5,179 nucleotides of DNA. Source: Prolixibacteraceae bacterium. GTDB lineage: Bacteria > Bacteroidota > Bacteroidia > Bacteroidales > Prolixibacteraceae. The notes under the pieces were generated by a model, which saw only the letters and a program-made list of their open reading frames with translations, was not told the origin of the DNA and did not search any database. A program made the translations under genes and the position numbers. Each line of letters opens with the position of its first letter. Within the stretch, counting starts at the first letter, position 1. Location: assembly GCA_003450125.1 (NCBI GenBank), contig DMFR01000119.1, forward strand, positions 11,665 to 16,843, written 5' to 3'. This document shows, piece by piece, positions 1 through 5,179 of this stretch.

Positions 1-62
1 TACACAAGCTACACACAAACAGGTAAGTCATAGCCATGGGGCAGCAACAACGTTTGTAGTTT

Positions 63-107
63 AACTTTGGGAAAGATTTATAAAAAGTATATATCATTTC
101 CAAAGTT
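63..107. repeat. Imperfect inverted repeat beside the terminator
   Basis: Arm 63-77 is complementary to arm 93-107 over 15 positions: 13 Watson-Crick pairs, one G-T pair (71/99) and one A-A mismatch (74/96). The 15-base AT-rich loop is 78-92. In a plus-strand RNA the G-T pair becomes a G-U wobble, while in a minus-strand RNA it becomes a C-A mismatch, so the fold favours plus-strand transcription. No U-tract follows in either direction, so it is not a standard terminator. It might be a 3'-end hairpin of a convergent transcript, an operator-like site or chance. Its function is unknown. Confidence 0.45.
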
Positions 108-112
108 TATAC

Positions 113-149
113 AAAAAAAGGTCGTCTCAATTCATTTGAGACGACCTTT
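113..149 (-). terminator. Intrinsic terminator of the exbB-exbD-exbD-tonB unit
   Basis: A perfect 14-bp inverted repeat pairs 117-130 with 136-149 around a 5-base loop (131-135). Read on the minus strand, the hairpin runs into seven consecutive U (119-113), the outer three of which pair in the stem. This is a textbook Rho-independent terminator. It lies 45 bases past the tonB stop codon, so it should end the transcript there. On the plus strand the hairpin is followed only by TTTAAATT, so it could work weakly in that direction, but the minus orientation is clearly better. Confidence 0.93.
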
Positions 150-194
150 AAATTATCCTAAAATCTGCAGCGTTATATTCTTTAACGGCAGCCT

Positions 195-983
195 TTATGT
201 AGTTTTCAGCACAAATGCAATCGGGATGGTGAATTGCTGTTTTACCTTATTTCCCCTTTGCTTGGCAGGTTCCCATTTGGGTGAAGATTGGATCACCCTT
301 ACAGCCTCTGCATCCAGTGAAGGATCCACCCCGCGTACAACTTTCACGTCGACCACTTCCCCTTTTGAATTGACTGCATATTGCACATACACCTTGCCTT
401 GAATGCCATTTTCAGCAGCAACGACAGGGTATTTGATGTTCTTGGCCACCCAGTCGCTGAATGTCTTTACATCGCCGCCCATGAAAGAAGCTTGTTCTTC
501 AACAATAAGAAAGACTTCTTCTTCTTGCACGATCGCAGGCTCTTCTTCCTTTACAACCTCAATTTTCTCAGGAACAACTTCGTTTTGAACTGTTTCTTTC
601 ACTTCACTGACAGTTGCAAGTTCAACTTCCACCTTCACGCTATCAACCACAACAGGAGCAATGTACTTGATCTGTTGTTCTGCTGCTGCAGGTGGCGGTG
701 GTGGCGGTGGTGGCGGAGGAGGAATATCATCCTTGGCTTTAATATTTTCCATACTTACCACCGTATTTTTCACTAAAATAACACTTTTCCCCCTGTTATT
801 ATATGCTTGAATGAAAGGCACTAATATTGCGCCACCTACGCTGAAAAAAGAGATCAGGAAGGCGATAAGTAAGAATTTTCTAAATTTTTTGCGCAATACG
901 TAAGCCCCGTATTCTTTATTCCGATGTTCGAATACAATTTCTTCAAGGGTTACGGTTTGGTCTTTAAGCAATTCATTATCCAT
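195..983 (-). CDS. tonB: TonB energy-transducing protein, Bacteroidota type
   Basis: This protein passes energy from the ExbB/ExbD motor to outer-membrane TonB-dependent receptors. It is 262 aa, close to the 239 aa of E. coli TonB. Residues 11-32 are a cytoplasmic segment with the EHRNKEYGAY signature common in Bacteroidota TonB proteins. Residues 37-60 are the single membrane anchor, which lacks the histidine of the E. coli helix. Residues 88-98 are eleven consecutive prolines, followed by a Val/Glu-rich spacer (about 105-165) rather than the Pro-Lys repeats of E. coli. Residues 166-261 form the TonB C-terminal domain, with the YP motif at 185-186, a GxVYVQYAV strand (196-204), a KWEPA motif (236-240) and a final beta strand. 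The start is an ATG (983-981) with a GGA about 10 bases upstream. The gene lies 50 bases after the second exbD and ends in TAA. The receptors it serves cannot be told from this window. Confidence 0.96.
   Translation of the reverse strand: MDNELLKDQTVTLEEIVFEHRNKEYGAYVLRKKFRKFLLIAFLISFFSVGGAILVPFIQAYNNRGKSVILVKNTVVSMENIKAKDDIPPPPPPPPPPPAAAEQQIKYIAPVVVDSVKVEVELATVSEVKETVQNEVVPEKIEVVKEEEPAIVQEEEVFLIVEEQASFMGGDVKTFSDWVAKNIKYPVVAAENGIQGKVYVQYAVNSKGEVVDVKVVRGVDPSLDAEAVRVIQSSPKWEPAKQRGNKVKQQFTIPIAFVLKTT
690..722 (-). repeat. Proline-codon tract in tonB
   Basis: Eleven successive CCN codons encode residues 88-98 of TonB. Several follow a repeating CCA-CCA-CCG order, which makes a short 9-base periodic array (plus strand GGTGGCGGT units). 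The tract gives a stiff polyproline rod just outside the membrane anchor. Such an array can gain or lose whole codons by replication slippage without breaking the frame, so its length may vary between strains. Confidence 0.9.
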
Positions 984-1033
984 GATTCAAATCCATTTAT
1001 TATGGTTTATTAATGGCGATAACTGATGATTGT

Positions 1034-1663
1034 CTAATTTTTATGCGATTTAACCATCATTTTCTCCACGGGGTTAATATCGACAAGGGTATAGCGGGCA
1101 ACATTGGAAATAGCCATTTCATCGATAATATCCACTATATTTCGATATTTAACACCATCGGCTGCCTTAATTAGAACAATTGGCCCAGATTTATCCTCTT
1201 TATACAGGTGCTTTGTTCGAGCCTCTAAAGTATCTCTGGGGATTTTAAGTTTCCCTTCTTTCACGTCGGTGTTCATCCGGTTCACTTTTGCAAACAATTC
1301 CTTGTTGCGCATTAAAAGTACTTTACGAATCCCATCTTTTGAAAAGTCGGTTTCGGTCAATACCGGAAGTGTTTTGCTTGGGTCTGCCAAACCATCATAC
1401 CAGAGTATTTTGTCATTGTCGATCAGTAAGATATTCAGTGCTCTGCTCTTATCCAGCTCCGGCGGCTTTTCATTCTCCTTCGGCTTCTCGGGCAGAATGA
1501 TCTCCATTACTTTTGGTTTATTGAAAGCCGTAGTAAGCATGAAAAAAGTAAGCAACAGACAAGCAAGGTCTACCATCGGAGTCATATCAATATGCGTCCC
1601 GTGTTTCTTTGCTTTTCTCTTTCCTTTACCTTTTTGACCCTCTTCTTGAACTATTTCAGCCAT
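1034..1663 (-). CDS. exbD: ExbD/TolR-family biopolymer transport protein (second copy)
   Basis: This is an inner-membrane subunit of the TonB motor, partnering ExbB. It is 209 aa, against 141 aa for E. coli ExbD. A very basic cytoplasmic tail (residues 11-21, Lys/Arg-rich) leads into the hallmark IDMTPMVDL motif (25-33) and one membrane helix (about 31-48). Asp32 sits where E. coli ExbD has its essential proton-handling Asp25. The periplasmic domain ends with the usual family block: a PIVLIKA strand (161-167), an Asp-rich turn, a helix (171-185) and a final strand near YTLVDI (191-196). The middle (about 105-155) holds extra sequence without the GIP-DS motif seen in the other ExbD. The start is ATG at 1663-1661, only 19 bases after the first exbD, which implies co-transcription; the stop is TAG. 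A TolR role is less likely because tonB follows directly. Confidence 0.93.
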   Translation of the reverse strand: MAEIVQEEGQKGKGKRKAKKHGTHIDMTPMVDLACLLLTFFMLTTAFNKPKVMEIILPEKPKENEKPPELDKSRALNILLIDNDKILWYDGLADPSKTLPVLTETDFSKDGIRKVLLMRNKELFAKVNRMNTDVKEGKLKIPRDTLEARTKHLYKEDKSGPIVLIKAADGVKYRNIVDIIDEMAISNVARYTLVDINPVEKMMVKSHKN

Positions 1664-1682
1664 TTTGGAATGTCTTTATAAA

Positions 1683-2324
1683 TTACTTAATAAAATTGGC
1701 GATGTCTGCGGGCAACTCAACCGCTTTCAGGTTGGTCGTTAAATTGAACTTGTTCACGTTGTTATCCTGCAAAACAGCAATTACTTTTTTAACCACCGGA
1801 TAATTTGCCGCTCCATCACCTTTAATGGCAAACTCCAAATCACTGTTGTAGGTACGGGCAAACCTTACCCACATAGCCAGCTGATTATCGAGCGAGTCAA
1901 TTGGAATTCCCACCTGCATGGATTCGCGTGTTTTGGCATCCGCTGCATTGAGAAAGTCTTTGAGTTTAGTAGCCGGCAAACCAAACGATGCCAATCCTTC
2001 GAATTTTTTAATTTCCTTGGGAGTAAAATTAATTTTATAATTACTACCTATGGCCTGCAACACTTTTGCACGAATATGCTCGGTGGAGTCGGTCCCATTA
2101 TCGACATTAAAAAAGACTTTATCGTCCTTTGAAATCAGAATGGTCACTAAATGGCTATCTGGAATCGGTGTTGGCGAAGTTGATGTTGGTGTATCAATCG
2201 GTGCAGCTTCCTCCGGACGAAATGTAGCCGTCAAAATAAAAAAGACGAGTAGAAGGAAAAACAAGTCCACCATCGGCGTCATGTCGATGCGTGGTGTTTT
2301 TACAGCTAATTTAATTTTTCCCAT
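1683..2324 (-). CDS. exbD: ExbD/TolR-family biopolymer transport protein (first copy)
   Basis: This is the first of two tandem ExbD proteins that should form the proton channel with ExbB. It is 213 aa. A short basic tail is followed by IDMTPMVDL (13-21) and one membrane helix (about 18-35). Asp20 aligns with the essential Asp25 of E. coli ExbD. A Thr/Ser/Pro-rich linker (41-56) lies just outside the membrane. The periplasmic domain has an inserted region (about 96-160) containing FGLPATKLKDFLN (114-126) and GIPIDS (139-144), motifs I recall from other Bacteroidota ExbDs. It closes with the family block LEFAIKGDG (163-171), a helix and the strand KFNLTTNL (192-199). The start is ATG at 2324-2322, preceded by GAGAAATA. 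It lies 51 bases after exbB, and its stop is TAA. Outside the membrane motif it differs greatly from the second ExbD, so this is an old duplication. Confidence 0.94.
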   Translation of the reverse strand: MGKIKLAVKTPRIDMTPMVDLFFLLLVFFILTATFRPEEAAPIDTPTSTSPTPIPDSHLVTILISKDDKVFFNVDNGTDSTEHIRAKVLQAIGSNYKINFTPKEIKKFEGLASFGLPATKLKDFLNAADAKTRESMQVGIPIDSLDNQLAMWVRFARTYNSDLEFAIKGDGAANYPVVKKVIAVLQDNNVNKFNLTTNLKAVELPADIANFIK

Positions 2325-2375
2325 TATTTCTCAGTTTGTTTTTCTTCAATCTCAGTCGAAGCATAATTTAAAAAA

Positions 2376-3182
2376 CTACTTCAATGTTGAAGCAAATGTT
2401 TGAGTGACACTAAAGCTGGCCTCATCCATTTTATAAGTTACACCGTCGATCCTGGCTGAAAAATAGTTATAAGCTATAATGGCCAAAGTTGATCCTGTAA
2501 TACCAAATGCAGTATTGACAAGGGCTTCTGAAATACCATTTGCCAAAGCCAGTGAATCAGGAGCACCTGCAGTAGCCAAGGCACCGAATGCACGGATCAT
2601 ACCCAATACTGTTCCGATCAATCCGATCAATACTGAAACAGAAGCAATGGTAGAAAGGATAATCAGGTTTTGAGAAAGTACAGGTAACTCAAGAGCAGTT
2701 GCTTCTTCAAGGTCTTTCTGAAGGGCAAGTACTTTTTGGTCGTTCATCAACGTTTTGTCAGACTGTAAAAGTCTGTAACGATGCAAACCTGCTTTCATTA
2801 CATTGGCAATAGATCCCCTTTGTTTGTCACATAACTGTGCAGCTTCTTCAATTTTGTTGTCATTCAGGTGAGACTGCAAAGTACGTACAAATGCGTTCAG
2901 GTTCCCTTTTCCACCTGCAACCGATAGCATAATGATACGCTCAATTACAAAAGTGAGAAGAATCAGGTTGACTGCGATCAATAATGGCACGATAAAACCA
3001 CCTTTGTAAATGATGGCCAGATAGTTGCCAGGAAGTGGATGACCATTGTGATTTCCACCTTCAAAGTTAACAGGGTTACCCATAATTTGCGAATAAATCA
3101 GGTAACCAGCCAATGCGCACAGCAAGATAACCGACAATACGAAAATCGATTTTAATGCATCTTTTAAAGTTTGTCCTTTCAT
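2376..3182 (-). CDS. exbB: ExbB/MotA/TolQ-family proton channel protein
   Basis: This is the core ring subunit of the TonB motor in the inner membrane. From the ATG at 3182 it is 268 aa. A longer reading from a TTG at 3188 would add only Met-Lys and is less likely. Four hydrophobic segments are visible: 10-33, 61-87, 170-198 and 217-244. The last three match the three helices of E. coli ExbB, and the first is the extra N-terminal segment. A large cytoplasmic domain (about 90-168) lies between the second and third. The third segment carries GTVLGM (190-195). Thr191 corresponds to Thr148 of E. coli ExbB, and Glu219 and Thr224 in EALVNT correspond to Glu176 and Thr181, which line the channel. 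These equivalences are by motif matching. TolQ or another MotA-like role is possible in principle, but the following exbD-exbD-tonB genes settle it. It begins the tight four-gene unit and ends in TAG. Confidence 0.96.
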   Translation of the reverse strand: MKGQTLKDALKSIFVLSVILLCALAGYLIYSQIMGNPVNFEGGNHNGHPLPGNYLAIIYKGGFIVPLLIAVNLILLTFVIERIIMLSVAGGKGNLNAFVRTLQSHLNDNKIEEAAQLCDKQRGSIANVMKAGLHRYRLLQSDKTLMNDQKVLALQKDLEEATALELPVLSQNLIILSTIASVSVLIGLIGTVLGMIRAFGALATAGAPDSLALANGISEALVNTAFGITGSTLAIIAYNYFSARIDGVTYKMDEASFSVTQTFASTLK

Positions 3183-3201
3183 TTTCAATTTTTATTTAAA
3201 G

Positions 3202-3209
3202 TAAACATA
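3202..3209 (-). promoter_or_regulatory. Candidate -7 element upstream of exbB (weak)
   Basis: The 148 bases between the TPR stop and the exbB ATG (3183-3330) are strongly AT-rich and hold no gene. On the minus strand they include TATGTTTA, a near match to the Bacteroidota primary sigma -7 element TAnnTTTG, ending 19 bases before the exbB ATG. No convincing TTG -33 element sits at the usual distance upstream, so support is poor. A second, weaker arrangement is a TTG inside GGGTTGAG (near 3272) followed 21 bases later by TACTTTCT. I see no terminator-like hairpin in this spacer. Confidence 0.2.
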
Positions 3210-3330
3210 AAACAATAAATTTATTTTTAGAGGGTTTAAAGAAAGTAATAATTTTTTAACTTACCACTCAACCCGGATAATTCTTATTAACAAATTTTGT
3301 GATTTAAGGAAAATAACTCATTTATCCCTG

Positions 3331-5163
3331 CTATTTCTTTTGAGTCGCGGCAATAGCCTTACTCAAATCTTGTATTGCCTTACCGGCATCAAGATCAGCG
3401 GGATCAAGTTTTTTAATTTCCGTATAGAAATTACGCGCTTCCACATAATTCTTTTCTTTATAGGCCACTATAGCCTGAAATTTGAGCGATTGAATCTGCC
3501 ATTGTTTGTTCGCCGGATCCAATTCAAACATTTTCTTATACCATGATTTGGCAGCGGCATAATCTTTCTTTTGAAGATTATAATACCCTTCGTAGGTATA
3601 GGCTTCCTGCAATTCCTTGGCATATTTAGCCGTTTCAGTGCCTATTTTATCAATGACCACTTGGAATTTTGGTTGTGCTAACCCAAGTTCACTGGTCGGA
3701 TCCATGCTGGAAGCTGATCTTGCCTGATAAAGGTAGGCTTGCAGATTGTCGGGTTGATTTTCAACCACTTTAGTGAAAATACTATCCGCATTGTGGTATT
3801 GGGCCAATTGGTAGTAAGATTTACCGATTAACATCAGGTCATCTTTATCCGATTTTCCTTTTTTGTTTTTGAGGTTTAACCATTTGATGGCGTTCTTATA
3901 CATGCGTGAATAGTAGTAATTCGTGGCTATTTCTGATACCAGGGCCACATTGTTGGTATCCATGGCATAGGCTTTATTGAAATTTTCAAAAGCCTTGTTC
4001 AAGGTCACCGAATCGTTTTTGGCAACTTTAAAGAGTATCCGGCTGTAATAGAGGTAGTCCCTTGGAATAATGGCTTCCGGGTTGGTGTTTTTAAAGAATT
4101 CCTCCATGTAAACCTTTCCTTTTTCAAGTTCTGGTGGTTTCTTGTCATAGCAGCAATAGGCTGCCAGGCGGTTCAGATAATTTCTGGATTTGTCTACGGC
4201 CAGAACTTCTTCAATGGTCGCCAATGCATTGGTGAAATCTTTTGTTCTGAACAGGGCTTTGGAGTATTGAATTTTTGCCGGTATATTATTGCCTGAAAGA
4301 TCCAGGAACTTGCGGAAGTTGGTCTTGGCCAGGTTGAATTGGCCTGCCATGGTATATAACTCACCCAGTTCGCGGTATACGGGAGCAAAGGTAGAATCAA
4401 TCTGACGGGCTTCATCCAGGTAAGGCCTGGCGGCATTCAAATTGGCAGCATGCAGATAAATGTTCCCGATATTGATTTTTGCCAACGGAGAAGTGGGTTC
4501 AAGGCTCAGCGCCTTGTTGTAGTTGACAAGTGCATTCTTCATGTCATTCTTCCTTGAATATACATTCCCAAGGGCCAGGTATATGGAGGCCTTATTGGGA
4601 TCGATATCTCTGGCCCTGGATAAGTAATTGATGGCCTTTTTATATCTGTTGACATTGCCCAAAAGTTGTGCTGTTCCTATTTCTTGAAGAATACGGGCAT
4701 CCTTGGGAGATAAAAATTTCGCTTTAAGTGGTAAGGAGGCCTCTGCTTTCAGAAAGCTTTTATCTGCAGCGATTGTATCGCTTGAACGAAGCAGACAAAC
4801 AGCACCCAAGCCAACTTCATTGATCAAATTTGTGGGGTCCTGCTGGATGCCTTTACCAAATAATGCATCCGCTTTGGAGGCCATCTCTTTCAGTGAATTC
4901 GACAAGGTATCAGACAAGTAATCTTTAATAATCGTCTGGCCGTAATAATAATAGACATCCCCATTTGTCGGCTCCTTCTTTAACAGTTCTTCGAAAGCCT
5001 GCCCTGCATTTTCATATTGCTCACTGGCAGCAAGTTTTAATGCAGAATTTAATTCCTGTTCCGATGCTGAAACAGGATGGGTAGATTTTGAAGCAGATTT
5101 TTTGTCCTGGCTAAATGCCGAAACCATCAGAAGCGACAAAAATGTTACAAGTATCAGTCTCAT
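3331..5163 (-). CDS. Secreted tetratricopeptide-repeat protein
   Basis: This is a 610-aa TPR protein, probably periplasmic. From the ATG at 5163 the N-terminus is a signal peptide: Arg2, a hydrophobic core (3-15) and a likely signal peptidase I site after AFS (residue 18). No cysteine follows, so it is not a lipoprotein. The rest is almost wholly helical TPR-like sequence. The clearest units are at about 36-67, 156-190, 192-225, 226-259, 260-292, 294-327, 441-474, 518-551 and 558-590, with the usual small/large residue pattern (for example YLALGNVY and ALVNYNKALSLEP). More degenerate units probably fill 95-150 and 365-440. Cysteines occur at 125 and as a pair at 339-340. A TTG at 5169 would add two residues but is less likely. 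There are no catalytic motifs; a scaffold role is inferred from fold. It precedes exbB by 148 bases, so a link with the TonB motor is suggested only by position. Confidence 0.9.
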   Translation of the reverse strand: MRLILVTFLSLLMVSAFSQDKKSASKSTHPVSASEQELNSALKLAASEQYENAGQAFEELLKKEPTNGDVYYYYGQTIIKDYLSDTLSNSLKEMASKADALFGKGIQQDPTNLINEVGLGAVCLLRSSDTIAADKSFLKAEASLPLKAKFLSPKDARILQEIGTAQLLGNVNRYKKAINYLSRARDIDPNKASIYLALGNVYSRKNDMKNALVNYNKALSLEPTSPLAKINIGNIYLHAANLNAARPYLDEARQIDSTFAPVYRELGELYTMAGQFNLAKTNFRKFLDLSGNNIPAKIQYSKALFRTKDFTNALATIEEVLAVDKSRNYLNRLAAYCCYDKKPPELEKGKVYMEEFFKNTNPEAIIPRDYLYYSRILFKVAKNDSVTLNKAFENFNKAYAMDTNNVALVSEIATNYYYSRMYKNAIKWLNLKNKKGKSDKDDLMLIGKSYYQLAQYHNADSIFTKVVENQPDNLQAYLYQARSASSMDPTSELGLAQPKFQVVIDKIGTETAKYAKELQEAYTYEGYYNLQKKDYAAAKSWYKKMFELDPANKQWQIQSLKFQAIVAYKEKNYVEARNFYTEIKKLDPADLDAGKAIQDLSKAIAATQKK

Positions 5164-5179
5164 TTTCAATATATATTTT

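Noticed and set aside
1..37. Possible minus-strand gene start (ATG at 37-35, reading MAMTYLFVCSLC to the edge)
   Set aside because: Only 12 codons are visible, and a plus-strand frame is also open over the same bases. Neither can be supported without flanking sequence.
67..402. 111-codon plus-strand frame across the terminator and the tonB end
   Set aside because: It reads through the terminator hairpin and the conserved TonB C-terminal domain. It has no recognisable domain, and its first codon is a TTG rather than an ATG.
381..776. 131-codon plus-strand frame opposite tonB
   Set aside because: It is antisense to tonB. Its odd Cys/Trp/Arg run is simply the complement of the proline codons.
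1104..1637. 177-codon open frame on the plus strand opposite the second exbD
   Set aside because: It lies entirely antisense to a well-supported ExbD, and its translation shows only the hydrophobic and Ser-rich pattern expected from a mirrored coding strand.
2385..2398. Palindrome CTTCAACATTGAAG near the 3' end of exbB
   Set aside because: It lies within the coding sequence and has a two-base centre too small for a hairpin loop and no U-tract, so it is probably chance.
4194..4436. 80-codon minus-strand frame inside the TPR gene
   Set aside because: It is a shifted frame of the TPR coding sequence, whose own frame is uninterrupted and shows the repeat pattern.
1..5179. Search for mobile elements, CRISPR arrays, tRNA/rRNA genes and riboswitches
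   Set aside because: No transposase, terminal repeats, spaced direct repeats or RNA-gene-like fold was seen. The coding density is what an ordinary conserved gene cluster would show.

Overview
The window looks like a fragment of a Bacteroidota genome, chromosomal by gene content. The evidence is the TonB cytoplasmic N-terminus (an EHRNKEYGAY-type signature), ExbD proteins about 70 residues longer than the E. coli protein, an ExbB with an extra N-terminal membrane segment, two exbD genes in tandem, AT-rich leaders without clear Shine-Dalgarno sequences, and a moderately AT-rich base composition. The closest lineage cannot be fixed from the sequence alone.

All five genes that can be supported lie on the minus strand and read right to left. 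First comes a secreted tetratricopeptide-repeat (TPR) protein (5163-3331). After a 148-base gap come exbB (3182-2376), a first exbD (2324-1683), a second exbD (1663-1034) and tonB (983-195). Gaps inside the exbB-tonB part are 51, 19 and 50 bases, so these four genes very probably form one transcription unit. A strong intrinsic terminator oriented for that unit lies 45 bases past the tonB stop (149-113). Positions 1-112 hold an imperfect inverted repeat and no gene I can support. An open frame running in from the left edge on the plus strand ends at 62-64 and might be the tail of a convergent gene.

The system is an inner-membrane energy-transduction machine. ExbB and the two ExbD proteins should form a channel motor driven by the proton-motive force. 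It energises TonB, which reaches across the periplasm to outer-membrane TonB-dependent receptors (SusC-like and siderophore receptors in this phylum). The residues expected to matter for proton handling are present: one Asp in each ExbD membrane helix, and a Glu and two Thr in ExbB. The TPR protein has a signal peptide, no lipobox and roughly ten or more repeats, so it is probably a periplasmic scaffold. Its link to the motor rests only on gene proximity.

Two start sites need care. For both exbB and the TPR gene the longest frame begins at a TTG two codons upstream of an in-frame ATG, and the ATG is the better start. I found no mobile element, CRISPR array, RNA gene or clearly new system. The points worth a second look are the pairing of two dissimilar ExbDs, the TonB membrane helix without a histidine, the repetitive proline tract and the 148-base spacer.
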